DNA from: Flavobacteriales bacterium
Lineage (GTDB): Bacteria; Bacteroidota; Bacteroidia; Flavobacteriales_D; Crocinitomicaceae
Assembly (NCBI GenBank): GCA_947500755.1
Contig: CANMTO010000011.1
Location: forward strand, 1 to 64,000
Length of the DNA: 64,000 bases
Direction: 5' to 3'
Part shown: in pieces, positions 36,049 to 45,484 of the stretch
How positions within the stretch are numbered: the first letter of the stretch is position 1
Layout: every line of letters starts with the position of its first letter
Program-made: the position numbers and the translations under genes
The notes under the pieces: model-generated
Database searches by the model: none
What the model was told of the DNA's origin: nothing
The model's input: the letters and a program-made list of their open reading frames with translations, nothing else

Positions 36049-39000
36049 ATGGAACCTGTTAGCCCGTATATCCCAAAACATAAAATCCGAATTGTTACTG
36101 CTGCTTCCTTATTTGATGGACACGATGCAGCGATTAACATTATGCGCCGAATCATTCAGGCCACCGGATGTGAAGTAATTCATTTAGGCCATGACCGTTC
36201 CGTGGAAGAAGTAGTGAATTGCGCAATTCAAGAAGACGCTCAGGCGATTGCCATGACCTCATATCAAGGAGGGCACATGGAATACTTTCAATACATGCAT
36301 GACCTGCTCAAGGAAAAAGGCGCGCCGCACATTAAAATATTTGGTGGAGGGGGCGGCACCATTTTACCCTCAGAAATTGAAGAACTACAGGGGTATGGCA
36401 TTGCTCGAATCTACCACCCAGATGATGGTCGATCCATGGGCTTACAGGGCATGATTAATGACCTGATAAAACAATGTGATTTTGCGGTCGGCGAAACGCT
36501 TCCTGCCAATGCAAGCACACTAACCATTAAGGATGTCCCGGCGATTGCTCGTGTTATTTCTGGTGCTGAAAATTATGCAGAAGTCCATGAAAAACCCTTG
36601 TCCGAAATTCGTGATAAGGCGAAATCCATAAAAACGCCAGTACTCGGAATTACCGGTACCGGTGGGTCAGGAAAATCCTCCCTCGTGGATGAATTAGTTC
36701 GCCGGTTTTTAATCGATTTTCAAGATAAACACATTGCTGTTGTTTCAGTAGATCCCTCGAAAAGAAAAACAGGTGGAGCCTTGCTTGGTGATCGAATTCG
36801 AATGAATTCTATAAAAAATGAACGCGTTTACATGCGCTCATTAGCTACCCGACAATCTAACCTGGCACTTTCAAAACATGTGGCAGAAGCCATCTCTATT
36901 CTGAAAGTAGCTGGATATGATTTAATTATTCTTGAAACTTCTGGTATTGGTCAATCCGATACTGAAATACTTGACCACAGCGACCTTTCTCTCTATGTAA
37001 TGACGCCTGAATATGGTGCGGCCACTCAACTTGAGAAAATAGACATGTTAGATTTTGCAGATGTTATTGCCCTCAATAAATTCGACAAACGGGGTGCCTT
37101 GGATGCGATTCGTGATGTGCGAAAACAATATCAACGAAACCATAACTTATGGGATGAAAAGGTAGATGATATGCCGGTATATGGCACCATTGCCTCTCAA
37201 TTTAACGATCCTGGAATGAACACCTTGTACAAGGTAATCATGGACAAAGTAGTTGAAAAATCAGGCGCGGACTTAAATTCAACCTTTGAAATCACCAATG
37301 AAATGTCGGAGAAAATCTTCGTGATACCACCCGACCGTACTAGATACCTTTCAGAAATTTCAGAAAACAATCGTGCTTATGATGGCTGGGTCAATAAACA
37401 AGTAGTGGTTGCAGAGAAATTACAGGGCCTACAAAGTTCTATGGAAACGCTATCGACATCATCCATTGAAGACAAAGACCGTTTAATCAAAGGATTGCAA
37501 GAAGCATTTGAACAAGAGAAACTTAATTTTGACCCGAAAAACTGGGAAATCATTCAACATTGGGAAACCAAGAAACAAGCCTATAAAAACCCTGAATACG
37601 CATTTAAAGTTCGCGATAAGGTATTAAGCATTAAAACGCACACAGAGTCCTTGTCTCATTCTCAAATCCCAAAAGTTGCATCTCCGCGTTATTCCAGCTG
37701 GGGAGATATTTTACGCTGGGTGCTTCAAGAAAATTATCCTGGAGAATTCCCGTATACCGCCGGTTTATTTCCTTTTAAGCGTGAGGGGGAAGACCCAACG
37801 CGCATGTTCGCTGGGGAAGGCGGGCCAGAACGCACCAACAAACGATTCCATTATGTGAGTTTAGGCATGCCGGCAAAACGTTTGTCCACAGCTTTTGACT
37901 CGGTAACACTTTACGGAAATGACCCCGCAGTTCGTCCAGATATTTATGGTAAAATTGGAAATTCAGGGGTTTCCATCTGCTGTTTAGACGATGCTAAAAA
38001 GCTGTATTCGGGATTTGACCTAAGCCATGCAGCGACCTCAGTGTCTATGACCATCAATGGTCCCGCCCCCATGCTTCTCGGGTTTTTCATGAATGCAGCG
38101 ATTGATCAGAACTGCGAAAAGTACATCAAAGCACATGACATAGCATCGGAGGTTGAGGCGAAGATTGCCGCTATTTATCAAACCAAAGGCACCAAACGAC
38201 CACGATATCAAGGCGAACTACCCGAAGGAAATGACGGCTTAGGGTTGATGCTTCTTGGAGTTACGGGAGACCAGGTGTTACCGGCAGACGTTTATGCACA
38301 AATCAAGGCCGATACCTTAAAGCAAGTTCGAGGTACGGTACAAGCCGATATCCTTAAGGAAGATCAGGCGCAAAATACGTGTATTTTCTCCACTGAATTT
38401 GCACTTCGTTTAATGGGCGATGTTCAATCGTATTTCATTGATCATGCCGTACGTAACTTCTATTCCGTTTCGATTTCTGGATATCACATTGCAGAGGCAG
38501 GTGCCAACCCAATTACACAGTTGGCCTTTACCCTGGCGAATGGCTTTACCTATGTAGAGTACTATTTAAGCCGGGGAATGGACATCAACGATTTTGGTCC
38601 GAACCTATCGTTTTTCTTCTCAAACGGAATCGACCCTGAATATGCCGTGATTGGTAGGGTTGCACGACGCATCTGGGCCAAAGCCTTGGCGAAAAAATAC
38701 GGCGCAAATGCCAGAGCGCAAATGCTGAAATACCACATTCAAACGTCTGGGCGATCACTGCATGCACAAGAAATAGATTTCAACGATATTCGTACTACCC
38801 TACAAGCACTATACGCCATTTACGACAATTGTAATTCTCTGCATACCAATGCGTATGATGAAGCGATTACCACTCCGACTGAAGAATCTGTGCGAAGAGC
38901 CATGGCGATACAGCTCATCATCAACCGCGAACTCGGCTTAGCAAAAAATGAAAACCCACTGCAAGGAGCATTTATTATTGACGAATTAACCGAGTTAGTA

Positions 39001-39429
39001 GAAGAGGCTGTACTTACCGAATTCGACCGAATCACAGAACGCGGTGGCGTTTTGGGTGCCATGGAAACCATGTATCAGCGGTCCAAGATTCAAGAAGAAT
39101 CCCTTTATTACGAAACCCTGAAACATACTGGAGAGTTTCCAATCATTGGGGTAAATACCTTTTTAAGCTCCAAAGGATCTCCTACGGTATTGCCTAAAGA
39201 AGTGATTCGAGCGACGGAGGAAGAAAAACAATATCAAATCCACATGTTGGGAGAATTGCATAATACCTATGGTGAAACCGCACAGGAACACATCAGAAAG
39301 GTGCAAGAAGCAGCCATCAACAACCGCAACATGTTTGAACAATTGATGGAAGCTTGTAAACACGCTTCACTCGGACAGATTACCGAGGCCTTGTTTGAGG
39401 TTGGGGGACAGTATCGCAGAAATATGTAG
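36049..39429 (+). CDS. icmF: fused isobutyryl-CoA mutase/GTPase (IcmF)
   Basis: 1126-residue adenosylcobalamin-dependent acyl-CoA mutase. Domain order is that of IcmF: an N-terminal B12-binding domain (about 10-150, with FDGHDA providing the cobalt-ligand His25 and the [10 protein letters not shown] loop), a MeaB-type GTPase chaperone (P-loop GTGGSGKSS near 202-210), and the mutase TIM barrel (about 560-1100, with [21 protein letters not shown]). IcmF interconverts isobutyryl-CoA and n-butyryl-CoA. Pivalyl-CoA or another acyl substrate is possible. No cobalamin riboswitch was recognised in the 31-nt leader. Confidence 0.9.
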   Translation: MEPVSPYIPKHKIRIVTAASLFDGHDAAINIMRRIIQATGCEVIHLGHDRSVEEVVNCAIQEDAQAIAMTSYQGGHMEYFQYMHDLLKEKGAPHIKIFGGGGGTILPSEIEELQGYGIARIYHPDDGRSMGLQGMINDLIKQCDFAVGETLPANASTLTIKDVPAIARVISGAENYAEVHEKPLSEIRDKAKSIKTPVLGITGTGGSGKSSLVDELVRRFLIDFQDKHIAVVSVDPSKRKTGGALLGDRIRMNSIKNERVYMRSLATRQSNLALSKHVAEAISILKVAGYDLIILETSGIGQSDTEILDHSDLSLYVMTPEYGAATQLEKIDMLDFADVIALNKFDKRGALDAIRDVRKQYQRNHNLWDEKVDDMPVYGTIASQFNDPGMNTLYKVIMDKVVEKSGADLNSTFEITNEMSEKIFVIPPDRTRYLSEISENNRAYDGWVNKQVVVAEKLQGLQSSMETLSTSSIEDKDRLIKGLQEAFEQEKLNFDPKNWEIIQHWETKKQAYKNPEYAFKVRDKVLSIKTHTESLSHSQIPKVASPRYSSWGDILRWVLQENYPGEFPYTAGLFPFKREGEDPTRMFAGEGGPERTNKRFHYVSLGMPAKRLSTAFDSVTLYGNDPAVRPDIYGKIGNSGVSICCLDDAKKLYSGFDLSHAATSVSMTINGPAPMLLGFFMNAAIDQNCEKYIKAHDIASEVEAKIAAIYQTKGTKRPRYQGELPEGNDGLGLMLLGVTGDQVLPADVYAQIKADTLKQVRGTVQADILKEDQAQNTCIFSTEFALRLMGDVQSYFIDHAVRNFYSVSISGYHIAEAGANPITQLAFTLANGFTYVEYYLSRGMDINDFGPNLSFFFSNGIDPEYAVIGRVARRIWAKALAKKYGANARAQMLKYHIQTSGRSLHAQEIDFNDIRTTLQALYAIYDNCNSLHTNAYDEAITTPTEESVRRAMAIQLIINRELGLAKNENPLQGAFIIDELTELVEEAVLTEFDRITERGGVLGAMETMYQRSKIQEESLYYETLKHTGEFPIIGVNTFLSSKGSPTVLPKEVIRATEEEKQYQIHMLGELHNTYGETAQEHIRKVQEAAINNRNMFEQLMEACKHASLGQITEALFEVGGQYRRNM

Positions 39430-39461
39430 AGGGTTGATAAAAACCAAAAAATCTTCGCGTT

Positions 39462-39489
39462 TCCCCCTTTGAAGGACCATTAAGGGGGA
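39462..39489. repeat. REP-like palindrome 1
   Basis: Arms TCCCCCTT and AAGGGGGA around a 12-nt loop, immediately downstream of icmF. First of seven palindromes in the 610-bp gene-free stretch 39430-40040. Confidence 0.6.
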
Positions 39490-39627
39490 TGATGTACTTA
39501 TTCAATCCCAATAAAAATCATTCCTCCTTTTCCCCTCCGCCTCGACGGTGCCATCTTCATAAATGAACAGGCTCAGAGTGTGTTTAGGGCGAGGGATAAT
39601 TTTAACAATGCCACCCCCCTCTGTCCC

Positions 39628-39660
39628 CCGCTCCTCGGGATTTGAAATCCCGAGGAGCGG
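39628..39660. repeat. REP-like palindrome 2 (16-bp arms)
   Basis: Perfect 16-bp arms around one G (left arm CCGCTCCTCGGGATTT). The strongest hairpin in the window; no T run follows, so it is not a typical terminator. Confidence 0.75.
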
Positions 39661-39672
39661 TAACGATTCATT

Positions 39673-39700
39673 CCAGGTGCGGAATTAATTCCGCACCTGG
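39673..39700. repeat. REP-like palindrome 3 (28 bp, no loop)
   Basis: Perfect palindrome of two 14-bp arms (CCAGGTGCGGAATT and its complement) with no spacer, 12 bp after palindrome 2. Confidence 0.75.
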
Positions 39701-39716
39701 TAGTATTAAATCCCCC

Positions 39717-39733
39717 TGATTCCGGAGGAATCA
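39717..39733. repeat. REP-like palindrome 4
   Basis: Arms TGATTCC and GGAATCA around GGA. It shares the core GATTCC/GGAATC with palindrome 7. Confidence 0.65.
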
Positions 39734-39767
39734 AACATTTTAACCGAAACCCTGACTAAAAACACCT

Positions 39768-39784
39768 CGACCCCAGCGGGGTCG
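39768..39784. repeat. REP-like palindrome 5
   Basis: Arms CGACCCC and GGGGTCG around AGC. Palindrome 6 is its exact reverse complement, 21 bp further on. Confidence 0.75.
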
Positions 39785-39805
39785 TACAACACACAACAAG
39801 ATATT

Positions 39806-39822
39806 CGACCCCGCTGGGGTCG
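39806..39822. repeat. REP-like palindrome 6
   Basis: Arms CGACCCC and GGGGTCG around GCT; with palindrome 5 it forms an inverted pair, as in BIME elements. Confidence 0.75.
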
Positions 39823-39860
39823 CTTGATTAACACATCACTTGAGCAAGAATATACTAATC

Positions 39861-39877
39861 CGATTCCATCGGAATCG
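39861..39877. repeat. REP-like palindrome 7
   Basis: Arms CGATTCC and GGAATCG around ATC. After it, 39878-40040 holds less regular GC-rich stretches, including CACCCTGAG and CGAAGG elements typical of degenerate REP copies, and no gene. Confidence 0.65.
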
Positions 39878-40040
39878 CAAGAGTTAGCTTTGATCTAAGC
39901 ACCTTGAGGTTCCACCGAAAAATCCAAGATTTACCACCGAAGCCTGGCGAAGGGGATTGCCGAAGTTGTTTTCCTACCAGCACCCTGAGTAGTCCAAAGG
40001 ACGTATCGAAGGATGCGAGAAAAAAGTAGCGGAAATATTT

Positions 40041-40448
40041 TTACCATGCTCGGTCCGAAATTAAAACCGTTCCTTTGAAATGAGCGACTAATTCCTCGGA
40101 TTGATTCGTTACCTTAACCTCATAAATCCCCGCTTTTCGATTTCGTGAAAGCGTGGAGCAAGAGGCCCTTAAGTCATCCCCTACCTGTACTTTTTTAATG
40201 TGTGAAATCGCTGTTTCTATACTCACGCATTGCACTCCATGCGCATTTGAAGCAAAGGCCATCGCAGAATCCGCTAAAGCGTAGGTAATTCCTCCGTGAG
40301 CGATATTAAATCCGTTCACCATGTGTTCCACCACCTTCATTCGAAGTACGCAGTTCCCTGCCTCGAGAGACTCTAGCTGCATTCCAAGCGCTTTACTGTA
40401 GGCATCACCGGAAAGCATCATCCCTACAATTTCATCGGGTGTTTTCAT
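40041..40448 (-). CDS. PaaI-type hotdog thioesterase
   Basis: 135-residue hotdog-fold acyl-CoA thioesterase. The family motif appears as HMVNGFNIAHGGITYALAD, with the Asn-x-x-His-Gly-Gly core. It resembles PaaI/phenylacetic acid thioesterases, which release CoA from stalled intermediates. The start ATG (40448) overlaps the stop of the metallo-hydrolase gene by one base (TAATG), so translation is coupled. Last gene of a three-gene minus-strand operon. Confidence 0.88.
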   Translation of the reverse strand: MKTPDEIVGMMLSGDAYSKALGMQLESLEAGNCVLRMKVVEHMVNGFNIAHGGITYALADSAMAFASNAHGVQCVSIETAISHIKKVQVGDDLRASCSTLSRNRKAGIYEVKVTNQSEELVAHFKGTVLISDRAW

Positions 40449-41299
40449 TACAAGGACGACAAAGCAAAGGTTTCGGCCAATCGCACACCTTTCTCCGTAG
40501 GTTGAAGGGTGCAACATTCATTAACGCTATCGTGCTCTAAAAACAACACATAATTCTCCGCAGCCGCTTTTTCTAAGAAGGTTCCTTTTTCTGCTAACGT
40601 AATTAGTGGTCGTGTGTCATATCCCATCACATAGGGCAAGGGAATATGTCCAACACTCGGCAATAAATCCGCCATAAAGACAATGGTTTTTCCTTTGTAT
40701 TTAATGTGAGGAATCATCATGCTGTCGGTGTGTCCATCCACGAATAAGAGGTCAATGTTTGGAAAAACCTCTGTACTAAATGAGCCAGTTCGTTCTACAA
40801 ACTTTAATTGCCCACTTTCTTGAATTGGGAGCATATTTTCTGTTAAAAAAGAGGCTTTTTCACGGGAATTTGGTAGGGTTGCCCATTGCCAATGTGGTGC
40901 ATTACTCCAGTAAATGGCATTTTTAAATACTGGACGATATCCATCTTTTTGCGAATTCCAAGCAATCGCACCCCCACAATGGTCAAAATGCAAGTGGGTA
41001 AGCATTACATCGGTAATGTCATCTTCATGAAATCCAGCCTTTCGAATCGAACCAATTAAGGTATCGTTTCCTTGTAAATGGTAATGAGAAAAGAACTTTT
41101 CAGATTGTTTATCTCCAATGCCTGTATCGATCAACATCAGACGTTTACCGTCCTCGATCAGTAAACAACGCAAAGCCCACGTGCACATGTTATTGTCATC
41201 GGCAGGATTCGTTTTTTGCCACAAGGATTTAGGCACCACTCCGAACATGGCACCCCCATCAAGCTTAAAGAGTCCGGTTTCAATTACATGTATTTTCAT
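40448..41299 (-). CDS. metallo-beta-lactamase-fold hydrolase
   Basis: 283 residues with the di-metal signature THLHFDHCGG (His92, His94, Asp96, His97), further ligands in DGHTDSMM and a C-terminal LEHDS. Members of this fold hydrolyse lactones, thioesters and other bonds; the substrate is not evident. It has no signal peptide, so it is cytoplasmic. It lies 3 nt after the DUF1573 gene and is coupled to the thioesterase gene. Confidence 0.88.
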   Translation of the reverse strand: MKIHVIETGLFKLDGGAMFGVVPKSLWQKTNPADDNNMCTWALRCLLIEDGKRLMLIDTGIGDKQSEKFFSHYHLQGNDTLIGSIRKAGFHEDDITDVMLTHLHFDHCGGAIAWNSQKDGYRPVFKNAIYWSNAPHWQWATLPNSREKASFLTENMLPIQESGQLKFVERTGSFSTEVFPNIDLLFVDGHTDSMMIPHIKYKGKTIVFMADLLPSVGHIPLPYVMGYDTRPLITLAEKGTFLEKAAAENYVLFLEHDSVNECCTLQPTEKGVRLAETFALSSL

Positions 41300-41302
41300 G
41301 GC

Positions 41303-41791
41303 TTATTTTTTAGGATTCACAAAGGCTTTCAATTGCAATACAGCAACACCCGGTGACGTATTTGTTATTACAGAAATCGTTTTATCTTGCTCACCAAGTT
41401 GTGACTTGCTTGGATGAAAGGTAACTACAATTTTATCGCTTGTACCCGGTTCAATTGGCTTCTTATTCCATGTAGGCACGGTACACCCGCAAGAAGCTTT
41501 TACTTCGTAGATTAACAAGGGCTTCTTACCTGTATTCTTTATGGTAAATGTGGTGGTATAGTCCGCATCAGCTAGGATGCTTCCAAAGTCATGAAGCATG
41601 CGGTCAAAACCAACGGCACTCAACTTTTTTTTACGCTCAGCTTCCTCATTTTTAACTTCTTCCAAGGTTGATTCCAAGGCTTGTTCATTTTCTGAATCTG
41701 CAACAATACTGGATCCGTAAGCATCCTTTTTTTCTGAATGTTGACAAGCACATAAGGAAAGGAAATAAAAAAAAACAACTAACTTTTTCAT
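41303..41791 (-). CDS. DUF1573 lipoprotein
   Basis: 162 residues. The start ATG at 41791 gives a lipoprotein signal (LCAC, acylated Cys16). The C-terminal half (about 65-162) is an immunoglobulin-like DUF1573 domain: FGSILADADYTTTF, KNTGKKPLLI and the conserved SCGCTVP. The function of the family is unknown. An open frame extends upstream through tRNA-His, but that part is not coding. A near-consensus -7 (TATCTTTA, minus, 41808-41815) lies just upstream, inside the tail of the tRNA terminator. Confidence 0.85.
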   Translation of the reverse strand: MKKLVVFFYFLSLCACQHSEKKDAYGSSIVADSENEQALESTLEEVKNEEAERKKKLSAVGFDRMLHDFGSILADADYTTTFTIKNTGKKPLLIYEVKASCGCTVPTWNKKPIEPGTSDKIVVTFHPSKSQLGEQDKTISVITNTSPGVAVLQLKAFVNPKK

Positions 41792-41813
41792 ATTCAACGA
41801 TCTAGAATAAAGA

Positions 41814-41847
41814 TAAAAAAATCCCGACCACTTAAGTGAATCGGGAT
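41814..41847 (-). terminator. intrinsic terminator after tRNA-His
   Basis: Minus-strand hairpin with outer arms ATCCCGA and TCGGGAT, an inner CACTT/AAGTG stem, then seven T. It ends the tRNA transcript just before the DUF1573 gene. Confidence 0.8.
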
Positions 41848-41873
41848 ACGTTCCTGTTCTTAAAAGAACTTTG

Positions 41874-41948
<75 letters not shown>

Positions 41949-41960
41949 ATTTCAGGGGCA

Positions 41961-41992
41961 CAAATATAAAACTTTTCTGCGATTATTTGCAA
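41961..41992 (-). promoter_or_regulatory. promoter of tRNA-His
   Basis: Minus-strand TATATTTG (41961-41968) with TTG 21 nt upstream (41990-41992). The -7 element ends 12 nt before the tRNA 5' end. Confidence 0.6.
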
Positions 41993-42054
41993 GTAAACGC
42001 TCCGTATATTACGTATTATTCCTACCCGAAAATATTTCCACACCTATTTTCGTT

Positions 42055-42062
42055 TACTTTTG
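42055..42062 (+). promoter_or_regulatory. -7 promoter element for the TonB receptor at 42 kb
   Basis: TACTTTTG matches TAnnTTTG and ends 4 nt before the GTG start at 42067, implying a leaderless or near-leaderless mRNA. Confidence 0.45.
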
Positions 42063-42066
42063 TCCT

Positions 42067-44688
42067 GTGAAGATTTTAAGTACCCTTATACTCGCCCTTA
42101 GCGTGATGTGTTCCTTTGGACAACAGATTTCTGTTGAGGGGATTTGTATCGATAAGAAGGGAAAACCTATTTCGGAGGTTACGGTAAAAGACCTGAACCA
42201 AGGACGTGTATTGTCAACTACAGACACCAGAGGTAAATTCTCCTTTGTAGCAGCACTTGGCGATAGCCTTTCCTTATTATTCACTTACCAAGCCTATCAA
42301 GAAAAACGCCTAGTTGTGGTCAATAAAAGTCCCGTAACCAGCATACCAACGGTATTATTTCAAATCCAAGTGAGTGAAACAGTGGTCGTTCAGCGCATTA
42401 AAGACGATCCCTTTGATTTAATTGAATTACCTGAAATCGATCTCCAGCAGATGATTTCGGTGGAAAAATACCTTACCCTAACAAAACCCGCTACTTCTAA
42501 CAACGAACTGACCTCTAACTATAACGTACGTGGAGGTAATTATGATGAGAATCTAGTGTATGTGAATGGTTTCCTAGTATATCGCCCATTTCTAACACGT
42601 TCTGGACAACAAGAAGGGATGAGTTTTATTCATTCAGCCTTGGTTGAAAAAGTAAAATTTTCAGCCGGTGGCTTTGACGCTCAATATGGAGACCGGTTGA
42701 GTTCTGTACTCGATATCACCTACAAAAAGCCCACAGCGTTTAGAAGCTCTGTAGCCCTTTCCTTGCTCAGTGAAGAGGCTCATGTGGAGGGAGCGTTGGG
42801 GGAAAAATTTACCTATCTCGCAGGAGCACGCTATCGATCGAATGGATATTTTCTAAACTCTCTTCCTACCAAAGGGGCCTATAACCCAGTATTTGCAGAT
42901 GGACAATTTCTTGGAGATTACCAGCTGAACCCGAAACTTACGTGGTCCGTATTAGCGCACTATTCTTCCAATAACTACCGCTTTGCTCCACAAACATCGA
43001 ATACCGATTTTGGAACAGCCAATGAAGCCTACTCTTTTCGGATCTACTTTGATGGAAAAGAAAGCACACGATTCCAAACAGGGATGGTGGGAACATCACT
43101 CAACTACACCCCAAATCCGAAAACTAAACTCGGATTTTTCCTTACTGGATTTCAATCGGATGAACGCGAATATTTTGATATCCAAGGACAATACTACATC
43201 AACGAACTAGAAACCGATCCCTCTAAAGAAGAATATGGGGATTCTATTGCCGTGCTAGGAATTGGAACCTTTTTAAACCATGCACGAAATCGCTTGAATG
43301 CACAAATTTATAATGCATATCACGAAGGGTCGCATGTACTTAAAAAGGATTACATCGATATGTATAGAACGCGATTTGTAAGTTCCGAGCTCTTGTGGGG
43401 CGTGGGGTACGAATTAGACCGATTCCAGGATGTATTGAGCGAATGGAAAATGATTGACTCAGCAGGGTACAGCATTCCGCAGGGAGCCTCCAATGAAGTG
43501 GAATTATTTGAAACTATCAAGGGTAATTTAAATCTCGTAAATCATAAGACCACCAGCTACCTGCAATGGAACTTTAGTAAATCACACACCCGCTTTCAAG
43601 AGCGCGTAACGGTACAACAAAAACAGAAAATAAACGGTAAAAAAATCATCAAAACCTTTACCGAAACCCTTGCAGAAAGTGCTTCTAAATTCGCGTTTTC
43701 CTTGGGTAGCCGCTCGGGATACACCTCCGTTAATAATGAATTTTATATTACTCCACGTTTTTCTGCCACCTATTTCCCACGGGCATACATGGTTAGAAAC
43801 AACAAGGTGGTTCGAAGAAATTTGAGTTATCGCTTTGCCACTGGTTCCTATTATCAACCACCCTTCTATCGTGAATTCCGAACCTTGAATGGAACCTTAA
43901 ATACCCAAGTACAATCTCAAAAATCGGTGCATGCCGTGCTTGGTGCTGATGTTTACTTTAACATGTGGCAGCGAGAAAGTCCTTTTAAATTTTCTGGGGA
44001 GGTGTTTTACAAGTATTTATGGGATGTAAATCCGTATGAAATTGAAAATGTTCGCACCCGCTACTACGCAAACAATGATGCGGTAGCGTATGCCACGGGG
44101 ATCGACTTTAACGTGCATGGAGAATTCGTACCGGGAATAGAATCCTTTTTCAAACTCGGGATTATGCAAACGCGAGAAAACTTAACATACGATTCTTACC
44201 AAGAATTCTACAATGCAAGCGGAGAGAAAATTATTTTTGGATACAGTGAAGACCAAGTAGTAGTGGATAGCGCCACATTCTTTCCAGGGTTTATTCCACG
44301 TCCAACCGATCAGTTCTTAACGGTTGGTGCCTTAGTACAAGATCAAATGCCGGGCTTTGATAACTTTACCGTACAAATGGGATTACAATACGGCGCACCA
44401 TTGCCTTATGGTCCTCCAGGAGGAGATCGCTACAAAGATACCTTAAGAATGAAGGCATACTTTCGCGTAGACTTAGGCTTATCATATAACTTGGTGAGTA
44501 AAAACAAAGGTTGGTGGCACAGGCATGTACCTGAATCCATGATTTCCTTAGAAATCTTCAATTTACTCGGGGTGAATAATGTCCTTTCAAAACAATGGAT
44601 TCAAGATGTGGAAGGAAAATATTACAGCATTCCAAATTACTTGACCCAACGCCGGGTTAATTTAAAATTTATTTGCCGCTTTAATTAG
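42067..44688 (+). CDS. TonB-dependent receptor with CarboxypepD-like N-terminal domain
   Basis: 873-residue outer-membrane receptor: signal peptide (about 1-18, ending SFGQ), a CarboxypepD_reg-like domain (about 20-105), plug (about 125-235, with NYNVRGGNYDENLVYVNG and GGFDAQYGDRLSSVLD) and a large barrel. It belongs to the common Bacteroidota non-SusC receptors; the ligand is unknown and no SusD partner is present. The start codon is GTG. Its end overlaps the convergent response-regulator gene by 8 nt. Confidence 0.87.
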   Translation: MKILSTLILALSVMCSFGQQISVEGICIDKKGKPISEVTVKDLNQGRVLSTTDTRGKFSFVAALGDSLSLLFTYQAYQEKRLVVVNKSPVTSIPTVLFQIQVSETVVVQRIKDDPFDLIELPEIDLQQMISVEKYLTLTKPATSNNELTSNYNVRGGNYDENLVYVNGFLVYRPFLTRSGQQEGMSFIHSALVEKVKFSAGGFDAQYGDRLSSVLDITYKKPTAFRSSVALSLLSEEAHVEGALGEKFTYLAGARYRSNGYFLNSLPTKGAYNPVFADGQFLGDYQLNPKLTWSVLAHYSSNNYRFAPQTSNTDFGTANEAYSFRIYFDGKESTRFQTGMVGTSLNYTPNPKTKLGFFLTGFQSDEREYFDIQGQYYINELETDPSKEEYGDSIAVLGIGTFLNHARNRLNAQIYNAYHEGSHVLKKDYIDMYRTRFVSSELLWGVGYELDRFQDVLSEWKMIDSAGYSIPQGASNEVELFETIKGNLNLVNHKTTSYLQWNFSKSHTRFQERVTVQQKQKINGKKIIKTFTETLAESASKFAFSLGSRSGYTSVNNEFYITPRFSATYFPRAYMVRNNKVVRRNLSYRFATGSYYQPPFYREFRTLNGTLNTQVQSQKSVHAVLGADVYFNMWQRESPFKFSGEVFYKYLWDVNPYEIENVRTRYYANNDAVAYATGIDFNVHGEFVPGIESFFKLGIMQTRENLTYDSYQEFYNASGEKIIFGYSEDQVVVDSATFFPGFIPRPTDQFLTVGALVQDQMPGFDNFTVQMGLQYGAPLPYGPPGGDRYKDTLRMKAYFRVDLGLSYNLVSKNKGWWHRHVPESMISLEIFNLLGVNNVLSKQWIQDVEGKYYSIPNYLTQRRVNLKFICRFN

Positions 44689-45352
44689 CCGCGAAAAGAA
44701 ATTTATTTGGAGAAACTAATTGAGTTTTTACCGCATACATCACTATTCCTGCGGTATTTTTCACCCCCAATTTAAATAGGATATTCTTGCGATGAGTATT
44801 CACGGTATGTTTACTCAGGAAGAGCATTTCAGCGATCTGGTCATTGGTGTATCCATCAGCAATAAGGACAATGATCTCATTTTCACGCTCAGACATCATT
44901 ACTGGATCACAGGTTAACACCCCATAATCGATATCATCCACATCCAAATTTGCTTTGTTAATGGTTTCAAGAATTTTACCACAAAAGAATTTATTTCCTT
45001 TTGCCGTTTCAAGCACCGCATCCGAAATCTCTTGTAAATCACAGTCTTTTTTGATATAACTCATTACCCCACCGCGCAACGCATCGATTAAGGTTTGTGG
45101 TGACTGGAGATAGGTTAAACCAATAAAACTAAACCCCGGATTAATGCGCAGCGCCGCAGTAACATCATTGATATCAAATCCTTGTGCTGTATAATCAATT
45201 AACACTACCGCGTCTTCTCCGTGATTGGCTATATCCACGAGTTGTCTTCCATTGTTTATTTCAACAATATCACTCACCTCTTTCAATCCGGACAAGATCG
45301 CCTTGAGGCCAACCCGAATTAATTCATTACTATCTGCTAATATGACGCGCAC
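44681..45352 (-). CDS. NarL/FixJ-type response regulator
   Basis: 223 residues: a receiver domain (about 1-120) with the phospho-acceptor Asp53 (VVLIDY) and the conserved Lys in SYIKKD, and a C-terminal LuxR-type helix-turn-helix (about 155-215, SERENEIIVLIADGYTNDQIAEML). The acidic pocket at the N-terminus reads ADSNE, with Ser8 where one of the two acidic residues usually sits, so Mg2+ binding may be altered. No histidine kinase is adjacent, so it is an orphan. Confidence 0.88.
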   Translation of the reverse strand: MRVILADSNELIRVGLKAILSGLKEVSDIVEINNGRQLVDIANHGEDAVVLIDYTAQGFDINDVTAALRINPGFSFIGLTYLQSPQTLIDALRGGVMSYIKKDCDLQEISDAVLETAKGNKFFCGKILETINKANLDVDDIDYGVLTCDPVMMSERENEIIVLIADGYTNDQIAEMLFLSKHTVNTHRKNILFKLGVKNTAGIVMYAVKTQLVSPNKFLFAAN

Positions 45353-45472
45353 TTACTTACAATGGTATTAAAGAAAACAAAGATACATGATGTTCCAATA
45401 CACTTCTATACATCCTAGGGTTTTTTTTAACAAGAGATTCACAGCGCAGTTAAGTGCCCAAAAAATATCGGT

Positions 45473-45480
45473 TATCTTTG
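45473..45480 (+). promoter_or_regulatory. -7 promoter element for the Sua5 gene
   Basis: TATCTTTG matches TAnnTTTG and ends 4 nt before the ATG at 45485; the mRNA is probably leaderless. Confidence 0.5.
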
Positions 45481-45484
45481 CTTC

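Noticed and set aside
39430-40040. CRISPR array
   Set aside because: Palindromes differ in sequence and are unevenly spaced, there are no constant-length spacers and no cas genes.
40449-40517. Longer thioesterase start
   Set aside because: The extension is inside the metallo-hydrolase gene, and the hotdog protein starts naturally at the TAATG overlap (40448).
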